This document shows positions 1 through 7,450 of a stretch of DNA of 64,000 bases, piece by piece. Source of the stretch: Pseudomonas sp. M47T1. Its GTDB lineage: Bacteria; Pseudomonadota; Gammaproteobacteria; Pseudomonadales; Pseudomonadaceae. Each line of letters opens with the position of its first letter. Within the stretch, counting starts at the first letter, position 1. The stretch is taken from positions 62,001-126,000 of the forward strand of contig NZ_AJWX01000016.1 of NCBI RefSeq assembly GCF_000263855.1, in the 5' to 3' direction. Position numbers and translations under genes: made by a program. The notes under the pieces are model-generated. The model was not told the origin of the DNA. It did no database searches and saw only the letters and a program-made list of their open reading frames with translations.

Positions 1-464
1 TCGCCTTCCAGCAGGCGCACCAGGCGCTGGTGGGCATCGAAGCGGATATCCACGGCGCTGCCGGTGTTGAGTTGCAGTTGGCTGCCATCGCTCAACTGCT
101 GATGTCGGCGTTCGCCGACCGGGCTGCGCAGGTCGGCGGTCAGTGGCGGCAGCCATGGCTGCTGGTTCAGGGTGGCGATGGCGGCGCCGCCCATGGCCAC
201 CACCAACAGCGCTTTGAGCGCCTGCCGCCGGCCGGCCAGGCGCGGCGAATCAAGGGCGGCGTGGGCCAGCGGCCCATCGATCCCGCGCAAGCGCTGGTTG
301 ACCGCGTGAATGTGCGCCCAGGCCCGCTGGTGTTCGCTGTTGCTGGCCAACCAGTGTTCGAAGCGTTGCTGTTGTTCCCCGGCCAGCGGCGCATCGTGCA
401 TGTCCAACAGCCACTGCACCGCTTGCTCCGCCACCTGCGGGGCGAAACTGCCGGCGCTGCTCAC
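1..464 (-). CDS. FecR-like anti-sigma regulator, C-terminal part missing
   Basis: Inner-membrane regulator that relays a signal from a TonB-dependent receptor to the adjacent ECF sigma factor. The visible 154 residues show an N-terminal DUF4880-like part (a WL...H...AW pattern near residues 40-50), a short hydrophobic stretch (ALLVVAMGGAAIATL, about residues 82-96) and the start of the FecR domain (RSPVGERRHQQLSDGSQLQLN, here split by the usual S-D-G-S motif). The start is a GTG whose bases overlap the TGA of the sigma gene, so the two are translationally coupled. The reading frame runs off the left edge of the window. The cognate outer-membrane receptor is expected beyond that edge; this is inference from FecIRA-type loci. 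Confidence 0.85.
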   Translation of the reverse strand, partial: MSSAGSFAPQVAEQAVQWLLDMHDAPLAGEQQQRFEHWLASNSEHQRAWAHIHAVNQRLRGIDGPLAHAALDSPRLAGRRQALKALLVVAMGGAAIATLNQQPWLPPLTADLRSPVGERRHQQLSDGSQLQLNTGSAVDIRFDAHQRLVRLLEG

Positions 465-964
465 AGGGCGAAGTAGCAGCGCAGCGCTGCCTTGTGCAGG
501 TGACGTTTGACGGTGGCCACGGAAATATCCAGCTGCTCAGCGATTTCAGCCTGGCTCAGGCCATCCACCTGGGCTAGCACAAAGGCGCGGCGCACCGGTG
601 CGGCCAGGCCGTCGAGCAGACGGTCCAGCTCTACCAGGGTCTCCAGGATGATGGCGCGGTATTCCTCACTGGGGGCCAGTGCGTCCGGAAGCTGGGCCAG
701 GGCCTGCAAGTAGGCGCGTTCCACGTCCTGGCGGCGGTAGTGGTTGAACAGCACGCGCTTGGCCACGGTGGTCAGGAACGCGCGCGGCTCCTTGATGGAT
801 GGCGCTTCGCGGGCGGCCAGCAGGCGCACGAAGGTGTCCTGGGCAAGGTCGGCGGCACTGTCAGGGCAGCCGAGGCGGCGGCGAAGCCAGTGGGTCAGCC
901 AGCCTTGGTGGTCCAGGTACAGGCCTTCGATCAGGTGCGAAGAGGAAGAAGGGGGGCGCAACAC
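461..964 (-). CDS. ECF sigma factor, FecI family
   Basis: RNA polymerase sigma factor of the iron-starvation FecI/PvdS type, predicted to transcribe a nearby TonB receptor gene. Region 2 is seen as GWLTHWLRRRLG...AADLAQDTFVRLL, and region 4 as LSQAEIAEQLDISVATVKRH, a helix-turn-helix. The frame is open up to 1045, so several starts exist (TTG 1045, ATG 1039, ATG 994). I favour GTG at 964 because GGAG lies 8 bases upstream of it while the other candidates have no Shine-Dalgarno, and because a Fur-like site lies at 997-1015. This gives 167 residues, close to E. coli FecI. It is followed by fecR with a GTGA overlap and is divergent from the PepSY operon. Confidence 0.85.
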   Translation of the reverse strand: MLRPPSSSSHLIEGLYLDHQGWLTHWLRRRLGCPDSAADLAQDTFVRLLAAREAPSIKEPRAFLTTVAKRVLFNHYRRQDVERAYLQALAQLPDALAPSEEYRAIILETLVELDRLLDGLAAPVRRAFVLAQVDGLSQAEIAEQLDISVATVKRHLHKAALRCYFAL

Positions 965-996
965 CAACGGCTCTCCAGCGCCCTTAGGCTGCATTA

Positions 997-1015
997 AATA
1001 ATAAGAATTGTTCGC
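997..1015. promoter_or_regulatory. Fur-box-like site before the sigma factor
   Basis: AATAATAAGAATTGTTCGC matches the 19-base Fur consensus GATAATGATAATCATTATC at 12 positions by eye. Read on the minus strand it also contains TATTAT, a possible -10 element for the sigma gene. Iron repression of this locus is inferred. Confidence 0.45.
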
Positions 1016-1073
1016 ATTGTAGGGCTTTTGATACGTCATCGGCAATGGACGGCTGCGTAAGTGCTTTGCGTAT

Positions 1074-1092
1074 GAGAATATTTATCATTAAT
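1074..1092. promoter_or_regulatory. Fur-box-like site before the DUF3649/PepSY operon
   Basis: GAGAATATTTATCATTAAT matches the Fur consensus at 13 of 19 positions by eye and lies 44 bases before the DUF3649 start, in an AT-rich patch that contrasts with the GC-rich coding sequence around it. With the site at 997-1015 it makes a two-operator divergent control region. Confidence 0.5.
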
Positions 1093-1135
1093 ATCGTTGA
1101 ATTATTATCTCGCTGCATTGAGCCTGGCCATCACC

Positions 1136-1441
1136 ATGAAAGCTTTCCCTGTCGGCTTGCCCGTTGCCTACCGCCTGGGCGTCTGCTCGCGCATCGTTGC
1201 CGCGGCGCTGGGCGGATATGTGCTTGCGTCGCTGCTGGGCATCAGCCTGGCGGCGTTGGTGCCCATGGCACGGGCCGAGGCCATGGTCAGCGGCATGATG
1301 CTGTCGTTCCTGGCGTATGTGGTGGCCGTGCTCTGGTGTTTTGCTTGCCGCAGCGCCGGGCGGGCCTGGCTGGGGATGATGGTGCCAAGCCTGGCACTGG
1401 TGGCTGTCAACAGCGTTCTGTACTGGCTGAGGCAATCATGA
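1136..1441 (+). CDS. DUF3649 small membrane protein, iron-uptake associated
   Basis: A 101-residue integral membrane protein of the DUF3649 type. About three hydrophobic segments are visible (IVAAALGGYVLASLLGISLA, MVSGMMLSFLAYVVAVLWCF, WLGMMVPSLALVAVNSVLYWL). In pseudomonads it is commonly next to PepSY membrane proteins in siderophore-uptake loci; its biochemical role is unknown to me. An in-frame TTG at 1097 would add 13 residues; ATG 1136 was preferred because the family consensus begins around PVAYRLGVCSRI. Its TGA overlaps the ATG of the next gene (ATGA), so it is the first gene of a coupled three-gene operon. Confidence 0.8.
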   Translation: MKAFPVGLPVAYRLGVCSRIVAAALGGYVLASLLGISLAALVPMARAEAMVSGMMLSFLAYVVAVLWCFACRSAGRAWLGMMVPSLALVAVNSVLYWLRQS

Positions 1442-2988
1442 AAGAGGGACTGCGCCAGGCCATGGCGTGGCTGCACACCTGGGCAGGATTAGTGTTCGGC
1501 TGGCTGCTGTTCGCGATATTCCTGACGGGCACGCTTTCTTACTTCAAGGAAGAAGTCAGCCACTGGACCCACCCCGAAATCGCCGCCTACCCACTCGATG
1601 ATGCCGCCAGCCTGGCCAACGCTCAACGCTATCTGCAGGCCAATGCCAGCCAGGCGTCGGTGTGGTACATCAGCGTCCCCGACGCGCGGCGCCCAGACAT
1701 TTCGCTGATGTTCCCCGACGCTTCCGGTTCATTGCGCGAAGTCAGCCTCGATGCGCGCACGGGGCAGGCGGTGACTGCCCGCGACTCCATGGGCGGTGAA
1801 TTCTTTTACCGATTCCACTTCCAACTGCAATTGCCATACCCCTGGGGCCGTTGGCTGGCCAGCCTGTGTGCGCTGGTGATGCTGGTGACCCTGGTGAGCG
1901 GGGTCATCACCCACAAGAAGATCTTCAAGGAGTTCTTCACCTTTCGACCGCGCAAGGGCCAGCGCTCCTGGCTCGATGGCCATAATGCCGTGGGTGTGCT
2001 GGTGCTGCCGTTCCATCTGCTGATCACGTACAGCAGCCTGGTGATTTTCATGACCATGTTGCTGCCCGGCAACATCCTGGCCCAGTACGGCTCGCAAACC
2101 GCTGCGGTGTTCCAGGAACTGATGCCCACCAGCAATGTGCCGGCGGCGGCGGGGCATGCGGCCCGGTTGCTGCCGCTGGAGGAGCTTTACGCACAGTTCC
2201 ACCGCGCAGCTCCCAACAGCCATCTGGGGCTGGTGGAAGTCGACCACCCAGGCGATGCCAACGCCTCGGTGGTGTTCGCTCGCCACGGTGCTGATCGCAT
2301 CGTGCACCAGATCGGCCAGGGCCTGGTGTTCGACGGCGTCAGTGGTGCGCTGCGTTTCGACAGCCAGATCAACAGCGTGCCGCTGATGATCGCCGGTGGC
2401 CTGTATGGCCTGCACATGGGCCACTTTGCCGATGCAGGGTTGCGCTGGCTGTATTTCCTCGCAGGCGTTGGCGCTACCGCCATGATCGGCACCGGGCTGG
2501 TGATGTGGCTGGGCAAGCGGCAGCTCAAGCATGCCAAGAGTGACCGGCAACCGGTTCACCTGCGGCTGGTGGCGGTACTCAACGTGATGAGCATGGCCGG
2601 GCTGATGCTGGCAGTGATCGGCTTCTTCTGGGCCAATCGTCTGCTGCCTGTGGCGCTAGTGGGTCGCAGTAAGATGGAAGTTCAGGTGTTTTTCTGGATC
2701 TGGGGCCTGTCGGCCGTGCACGCCGCACTGCGCCCGGCGCGGCAGGCCTGGCTTGAGCAGTTGGGCCTGGCCACCTTGCTGTTTGCCGGCTTGCCGCTGC
2801 TCAACGCGCTGACCACGGAGCATGGCTTGAACCACTCGTTGCCGGCGGGCGATTGGGCCATGGCCGGTGTGGACCTTGCAGCGCTGGCCTGGGGCCTGTT
2901 GTTGGCCTGGGCGGTGCACAAGTTGTGGCAGGGCGCCCCGGTCGCGCGCGCGCGCAAGGTGGCGCTGGCTGCGGGGAGCCAAGCGTGA
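1438..2988 (+). CDS. PepSY-associated TM helix protein (PiuB-like)
   Basis: A 516-residue inner-membrane protein of the PepSY_TM family, linked to siderophore-iron handling and probably to reduction or release of iron at the periplasmic face (family knowledge, not shown here). An N-terminal membrane helix (TWAGLVFGWLLFAIFLTGTL, about residues 13-32) is followed by a periplasmic PepSY region, then WGRWLASLCALVMLVTLVSG and a helix after HNAVGVLVLPFHLLITY, and four or five more helices toward the C-terminus. The HTWAGL, FYRFHFQL and DGHNAVG histidines are typical of the family. The ATG overlaps the preceding TGA and its own TGA overlaps the next ATG. Iron control is expected from the upstream Fur-like site. 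Confidence 0.88.
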   Translation: MKEGLRQAMAWLHTWAGLVFGWLLFAIFLTGTLSYFKEEVSHWTHPEIAAYPLDDAASLANAQRYLQANASQASVWYISVPDARRPDISLMFPDASGSLREVSLDARTGQAVTARDSMGGEFFYRFHFQLQLPYPWGRWLASLCALVMLVTLVSGVITHKKIFKEFFTFRPRKGQRSWLDGHNAVGVLVLPFHLLITYSSLVIFMTMLLPGNILAQYGSQTAAVFQELMPTSNVPAAAGHAARLLPLEELYAQFHRAAPNSHLGLVEVDHPGDANASVVFARHGADRIVHQIGQGLVFDGVSGALRFDSQINSVPLMIAGGLYGLHMGHFADAGLRWLYFLAGVGATAMIGTGLVMWLGKRQLKHAKSDRQPVHLRLVAVLNVMSMAGLMLAVIGFFWANRLLPVALVGRSKMEVQVFFWIWGLSAVHAALRPARQAWLEQLGLATLLFAGLPLLNALTTEHGLNHSLPAGDWAMAGVDLAALAWGLLLAWAVHKLWQGAPVARARKVALAAGSQA

Positions 2989-3314
2989 TGATGTTGATCG
3001 TCGGCTGGCTGTGCTACTCGGGCTTTGCCGGCCTGTGCCTGGGCATGGACCGTCACTACCGCGACCTTATTGGCCGGGCCCCGCAGGCCCGGGTGTGCTG
3101 GGCATTGCGCCTGCTGGGCGCGCTGCTGCTGGCCGGTGGGTTGTGGCGGGCAGTGGTCATGGCCGATGGGTGGAGCATGGGCCTGCTGCACTGGTGCGCC
3201 GGCCTGATGGGCAGTGGCGTGCTGTTGGTGTTCCTGCTGCCTTACCGGCCGCGCGCAGCATTGGGCCTGGCGGCCGTGGGGACTGTACTGGCGCCGTTGG
3301 TCGCGGTTTTCTAA
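2988..3314 (+). CDS. DUF3325 small membrane protein
   Basis: A 108-residue membrane protein of the DUF3325 type, the usual third member of this iron-uptake membrane operon. Hydrophobic segments are visible at about residues 2-20, 38-60, 66-83 and 90-107. ATG 2988 overlaps the TGA of the PepSY gene; a second ATG at 2991 is equally usable. It ends at TAA 3312-3314, overlapping by four bases the stop of the convergent AraC gene. Its function is unknown. Confidence 0.78.
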   Translation: MMLIVGWLCYSGFAGLCLGMDRHYRDLIGRAPQARVCWALRLLGALLLAGGLWRAVVMADGWSMGLLHWCAGLMGSGVLLVFLLPYRPRAALGLAAVGTVLAPLVAVF

Positions 3315-4186
3315 GCCCGCAGGGCCGTTCTATACGCCCCTGGCGTGGCTCCCATGACCTGGCGGAAACGGTTGGAAAAATGGCTGGCGCTGGCAAAGCC
3401 GCACGCCAGGGCGATGTCGGCCAGGGCCTGCGCGCAAGTGCGCAGCAGGCGACAGGCCAGGGCCAGGCGCCGGGCCAGCACATACTGATGGGGCGGCAGG
3501 CCAAAGCTTGCGCGGAACATGCGGGCGAAATGGTATTCGGACAGGCTGCACAGCGCAGCCAGCTCCCCCAGTGTCAGCGGCTGGTCCAGGGCGCCATCGA
3601 TGTAATCCACCAGGCTGCGGCGCTGGTGCGCGGCGAGCCCGCCTTTGACCTTCAGCCCTTCACGCCGGCCCGCCTGGCTCAACAAGGTGTGGCTCAGCAG
3701 TTCATGGGCCAGGCTGGTGCCCAACAGCCGATCGCCGGGCTCTTGCCAGTCCAGCGCGATCAGGTGGCGGAAGCGTTCGGTCTGGCAGGGGTCTTCAACA
3801 AAGGTCCGTTCGCGCAGCTGCATTTCCCGAGGCTCGCGGTCCAGCAGGGTGACGCAGCCCAACGCGAATTGCTGCTCGCTGAAATACAGGTGCGCCAGGC
3901 GCAGTTCGCCGTTCACCACCCACGCCGAGTCCTGTCCGGCCGGCAGGGTGCACAACACCTGCGGGGCGCCCATGCGCCCCGGTGCGTCAGTGCGAAACGT
4001 CCCCGTGCCACCCGCCACGTAGAACGACAGGGTGTGATGGCTGGGCGCCTTGTATTGTTGCGCGTCATGACGGTTGTTCCACAGCGCTGCCACCAGCCCG
4101 TCGCCCAGCGACGCGCTTTGCTCAAGGCGTGCGTGGGGCGAGCGGTGCAGGCATTGGAACACGTGGATGTGGGGCTGGGCTGTCAT
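3311..4186 (-). CDS. AraC family transcriptional regulator
   Basis: A 291-residue regulator. The N-terminal half is a cupin-like ligand domain (HTLSFYVAGGTGTFRTD...) and the last hundred residues hold the double helix-turn-helix: LGELAALCSLSEYHFARMFRASFGL, then LADIALACGFASASHFSNRFRQVMG, ending in the typical TPGAYR. ATG 4186 was chosen because AGAGGAC lies just upstream; the open frame continues to 4306 without a better start. It is divergent from the EamA transporter gene across about 130 bases, so it may control that gene or itself; the inducer cannot be read from the sequence. Confidence 0.85.
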   Translation of the reverse strand: MTAQPHIHVFQCLHRSPHARLEQSASLGDGLVAALWNNRHDAQQYKAPSHHTLSFYVAGGTGTFRTDAPGRMGAPQVLCTLPAGQDSAWVVNGELRLAHLYFSEQQFALGCVTLLDREPREMQLRERTFVEDPCQTERFRHLIALDWQEPGDRLLGTSLAHELLSHTLLSQAGRREGLKVKGGLAAHQRRSLVDYIDGALDQPLTLGELAALCSLSEYHFARMFRASFGLPPHQYVLARRLALACRLLRTCAQALADIALACGFASASHFSNRFRQVMGATPGAYRTALRA

Positions 4187-4320
4187 GGTCGGTTGTCCTC
4201 TGCGTGCATGGTACCCGCTCGCGTACCGGTGGGCAGTGAGGTACAGACAAAGTGCGCAAGAATCTGCAACTGCGCCGGCCCGCGGCTTGGGAGGATGGAG
4301 GCCCAACAGGAGCCCGCACC

Positions 4321-5223
4321 ATGAACCTCTTTCTTTACCTGCTTACCGTGCTGATTTGGGGCACCACCTGGATCGCCCTGAAGCTGCAATTGGGCGTGGT
4401 CGCCATCCCGGTGTCGATCGTTTACCGCTTCGCCCTGGCGGCGCTGGTGCTGTTTGCCAGTCTGCTGCTCGGCCGCCGCCTGCAACCCATGAATCGCCGT
4501 GGCCACCTGATGTGCGTGGCCCAGGGGTTGTGCCTGTTCTGCGTGAACTTCATGTGCTTTCTGACGGCCAGCCAGTGGGTGCCCAGCGGCCTGGTGGCGG
4601 TGGTGTTTTCCACTGCAACACTGTGGAACGCGCTGAATGCGCGGGTGTTCTTCGGCCAGCGTATCGCTGGCCATGTACTGGGCGGCGGGGCGCTGGGGCT
4701 GCTGGGCTTGGGGTTGCTGTTCTGGCCCGAACTGGCGGGTCATTCGGCCAGCCGCGAGACGCTTGTCGGCCTGGCGCTGGCCTTGCTCGGCACCCTGTGC
4801 TTCTCGGCGGGCAACCTGCTGTCCAGCCTGCAACAGAAAGCGGGGCTCAGGCCGTTGACTACCAACGCCTGGGGCATGCTCTATGGTTCGGGAATGCTGG
4901 CGGGTTATTGCCTGGTGCGCGGCATTCCCTTCAGCGTCGACTGGAGTGCGCAATACATCGGCTCGCTGCTGTACCTGGTGATACCAGGCTCGGTGATCGG
5001 CTTCACGGCCTACCTGACCCTGGTGGGGCGCATGGGCCCTGAGCGGGCAGCCTATTGCACGGTGTTGTTCCCACTGGTGGCGCTGAACGTGTCGGCCTAT
5101 GCCGAAGGCTATCGATGGACGGCGCCGGCCTTGGCGGGCCTGGTGCTGGTGATGGCGGGCAACCTGCTGGTGTTTCGCAAGCAGCGGCCGCCGGTGTTGG
5201 CGGTCGCTGGCAAGCTGGCTTGA
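4321..5223 (+). CDS. EamA/DMT family inner-membrane transporter
   Basis: A 300-residue drug/metabolite transporter with two EamA repeats and about ten membrane helices, starting MNLFLYLLTVLIWGTTWIALK, here broken at the conserved WG-T-W motif. The second repeat begins near residue 150 (TLCFSAGNLLSS). Such proteins usually export amino acids, drugs or metabolites; the substrate is not predictable. AGGAG lies 10 bases before ATG 4321. It is divergent from the AraC regulator, a common arrangement for a regulated exporter, and is convergent with the reductase gene, whose stop lies immediately next to its own. Confidence 0.82.
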   Translation: MNLFLYLLTVLIWGTTWIALKLQLGVVAIPVSIVYRFALAALVLFASLLLGRRLQPMNRRGHLMCVAQGLCLFCVNFMCFLTASQWVPSGLVAVVFSTATLWNALNARVFFGQRIAGHVLGGGALGLLGLGLLFWPELAGHSASRETLVGLALALLGTLCFSAGNLLSSLQQKAGLRPLTTNAWGMLYGSGMLAGYCLVRGIPFSVDWSAQYIGSLLYLVIPGSVIGFTAYLTLVGRMGPERAAYCTVLFPLVALNVSAYAEGYRWTAPALAGLVLVMAGNLLVFRKQRPPVLAVAGKLA

Positions 5224-6198
5224 TCAGCCCTTGAAGGTTTGCGGATTCACCAGGTCCTGAGGGCGCTGGCCCTTGAGGGCTGCGGTCAGGTTGTCGATGG
5301 CGCGGTTGGCCATGGCCTCGCGGGTTTCCGAGGTGGCGGAGCCAATGTGCGGCAGGGTGACGGCGTTACTCAGTTGGAACAGCGGCGATTCGGTCAGCGG
5401 TTCCTTTTCGTAGACGTCCAGGCCGGCGCCACGGATGGTGCCTTTGCGCAGCGCCTCGATCAGTGCCGGTTCGTCGACGATAGGCCCGCGAGCGATGTTC
5501 ACCAGGATGGCCGAGGGCTTCATCAGCGCCAATTCGCGATGGCTGATCAGGTGCTTGGTCTTCTCGCTCAGCGGTACCACCAGGCAGACGAAATCGGCTT
5601 CGGCCAGTAGTTGGTCCAGGCTGCGGAACTGGGCGCCCAGTTCCTGCTCGATGGCGCTCTTGCGGCTGTTGCCGCTGTACAGGATCGGCATGTTGAAGCC
5701 CAGGCGACCACGGCGGGCAATGGCTGCGCCGATGTTGCCCATGCCGACGATGCCCAGGGTCTTGCCGTACACGTCAGTGCCAAAATGATTGGCGCCGACG
5801 CTGACTTTCCATTCCCCAGCCTTGGTCCAGGCGTCCAGCTCCGCCACACGGCGGGCGCTGCTCATGATCAGCGAGAAGCCGAGGTCGGCGGTGCTTTCGG
5901 TGAGTACGTCGGGGGTATTGGTGAGCATGATGCCGCGCTCGTTGAAGTAGGCCACGTCATAATTGTCGTAGCCAACCGAGACGCTGGACACCACCTCAAG
6001 CTTGCCGGCGCTGGCCAGTTGCTTGGCACCCAGCGGGCGGCCGGCACCGATCAGGCCGTGGGCGTTGGGCAGGGCCTCGTCGAACTGGGCGCCAATGTCA
6101 CCGCTCTTCGGATTGGGAACGATCACGTCGAAATCTTGTTGCAGACGCTCGACCATGGGCGGCGTGATGCGGCTGAAGGCAAGTACGGTCTTTTTCAT
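5224..6198 (-). CDS. ghrB: 2-hydroxyacid dehydrogenase, GhrB/TkrA type
   Basis: A 324-residue D-isomer-specific 2-hydroxyacid dehydrogenase, predicted to reduce glyoxylate, hydroxypyruvate or 2-ketogluconate with NAD(P)H in the cytosol. The nucleotide-binding motif GIVGMGNIGAAIARR is near residue 150. The catalytic Arg is in NIARGPIVDE, the Glu in DVYEKEP and the His in LPHIGSAT. Length and motifs fit the GhrB/TkrA subgroup; I cannot decide between glyoxylate and 2-ketogluconate as the main substrate. It stands alone rather than in a gluconate cluster, which slightly favours a general glyoxylate/hydroxypyruvate role. Confidence 0.85.
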   Translation of the reverse strand: MKKTVLAFSRITPPMVERLQQDFDVIVPNPKSGDIGAQFDEALPNAHGLIGAGRPLGAKQLASAGKLEVVSSVSVGYDNYDVAYFNERGIMLTNTPDVLTESTADLGFSLIMSSARRVAELDAWTKAGEWKVSVGANHFGTDVYGKTLGIVGMGNIGAAIARRGRLGFNMPILYSGNSRKSAIEQELGAQFRSLDQLLAEADFVCLVVPLSEKTKHLISHRELALMKPSAILVNIARGPIVDEPALIEALRKGTIRGAGLDVYEKEPLTESPLFQLSNAVTLPHIGSATSETREAMANRAIDNLTAALKGQRPQDLVNPQTFKG

Positions 6199-6217
6199 TG
6201 GGCTTTCCTAATGGCAG

Positions 6218-6308
6218 CTTTTAGCGACAAGCATCAAGCTACAAGCTAGAAGCGGCGAGTCGCAAGGCCCTATGTGCAATGCAATTAACTTGAAGCTTGA
6301 AGCTTGCC
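6218..6308. repeat. AAGCTTG-type interspersed repeat
   Basis: The stretch contains ACAAGCATCAAGCTACAAGC and, about 50 bases later, its inverted counterpart ACTTGAAGCTTGAAGCTTGC. This AGCTTGAAGC/AGCTTGCAGC style of intergenic repeat is common in pseudomonads, and a related copy is at 35280-35333. The right arm runs into the 3' end of the LysR gene. Confidence 0.6.
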
Positions 6309-7262
6309 ACTTGCCGCGGCTTCACCGTTCAACTCATGGGTCTTCAGGTCCGCCTCGTGCGCCGCCAGAATGTCCGGCAGCGAGCCGCGCAGGTATTCCA
6401 CCCACGTCTTGATCTTCGCGTCCAGGTACTGGCGCGAGGGGTAGATGGCGTACAGGTTCAGCTCTTGCAAGCGGTAGTCAGGCAGCAGGCGCACCAGGGT
6501 GCCGTTGCGCAGGCCATCGATGGCTGCGTAGATCGGCAGCACGCCCACGCCCATGCCGCTGATGATCGCGCTTTTCATTGCGTCGGCGGAATTGACCTGA
6601 AACGGTGCATTGCTGATGTTGACCATCTCCTGGCCCTCCGGGCCGTCGAACAGCCACTTCTCCAGTTGCACCACCGGGCTGATCAGCCGCAGGCAGGCAT
6701 GGGACATCAGGTCGCCGGGCTTGCGCGCGGTGCCGTGGGCCTTCACGTACTCGGGCGAGGCGCAGACGATGCTGTAGGTGATGCCTAGGCGCTGGGACAC
6801 AAACCCCGAGTCGGGGAGTTCGCTGGCCAGCACGATGGACACGTCATAGCCTTCGTCCAGCAAGTCCGGTACGCGGTTTGCCAGGGTCAGGTCGAAGGTC
6901 ACGTCGGGGTGGGTCTTGCGGTAGCGGGCAATGGCGTCAATCACAAAGTGCATGCCGATACCGGTCATGGTGTGCACTTTCAGCTGCCCGGCCGGGCGTG
7001 CATGGGCGTCGCTGGCCTCGGCTTCGGCTTCTTCGACGTAAGCCAGGATCTGCTCGCAGCGCAGCAAATAGCGCTTGCCGGCTTCGGTCAGGGCAATGCG
7101 TCGAGTGGTGCGGTTGAGCAGACGGGTTTGCAGATGCGCTTCGAGGTTGGATACCGCGCGTGAGACGTTGGCGGTGGTTGTATCGAGTTGCACGGCAGCG
7201 GCAGTGAAACTGCCCGCTTCGGCCACGCAACTGAAAGCACGCATGTTTTGCAGGGTGTCCAT
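6285..7262 (-). CDS. LysR family transcriptional regulator
   Basis: A 325-residue LysR regulator. The N-terminal winged helix-turn-helix is clear (AFSCVAEAGSFTAAAVQL...NVSRAVSNLEAHLQTRLLNR), and an effector-binding domain follows from about residue 90 to 295. It is divergent from the efflux operon at 7451-12238, the standard arrangement for a LysR activator of an AaeB-type exporter, so it probably controls that operon. A palindrome at 7340-7356 is a candidate binding site. The last dozen residues (EAAASGKLQASS) are encoded inside the AAGCTTG repeat, suggesting a recently altered C-terminus. Confidence 0.88.
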   Translation of the reverse strand: MDTLQNMRAFSCVAEAGSFTAAAVQLDTTTANVSRAVSNLEAHLQTRLLNRTTRRIALTEAGKRYLLRCEQILAYVEEAEAEASDAHARPAGQLKVHTMTGIGMHFVIDAIARYRKTHPDVTFDLTLANRVPDLLDEGYDVSIVLASELPDSGFVSQRLGITYSIVCASPEYVKAHGTARKPGDLMSHACLRLISPVVQLEKWLFDGPEGQEMVNISNAPFQVNSADAMKSAIISGMGVGVLPIYAAIDGLRNGTLVRLLPDYRLQELNLYAIYPSRQYLDAKIKTWVEYLRGSLPDILAAHEADLKTHELNGEAAASGKLQASS

Positions 7263-7339
7263 GGGTCACTCTCTGAATCGATGGGCAAATTGTCGCATGA
7301 AGTAACAATTGTCGTCTCGCGGCTTTACACCGATTATCG

Positions 7340-7356
7340 CTTTTTACGTAATAAAG
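7340..7356. promoter_or_regulatory. Palindrome in the LysR/efflux divergent region
   Basis: CTTTTTACGTAATAAAG is a near-perfect 17-base palindrome centred on TTACGTAA, in the 188-base gap between the LysR gene and the efflux operon. It is a candidate regulator site; assignment to this LysR protein is inference. Confidence 0.35.
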
Positions 7357-7450
7357 AATCACACGAATCCCAGCTTATCGGCACCGGTTTCACCCCCTAG
7401 AATCGGCGCCTCAAGGTAATCCCCTCTCTTTCAGTCAGGAATTAGCAGCT

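Noticed and set aside
2867..4324. 485-residue plus-strand frame over DUF3325 and the AraC gene
   Set aside because: It covers the 3' end of the PepSY gene in another frame and the antisense strand of the AraC gene; no start signal.
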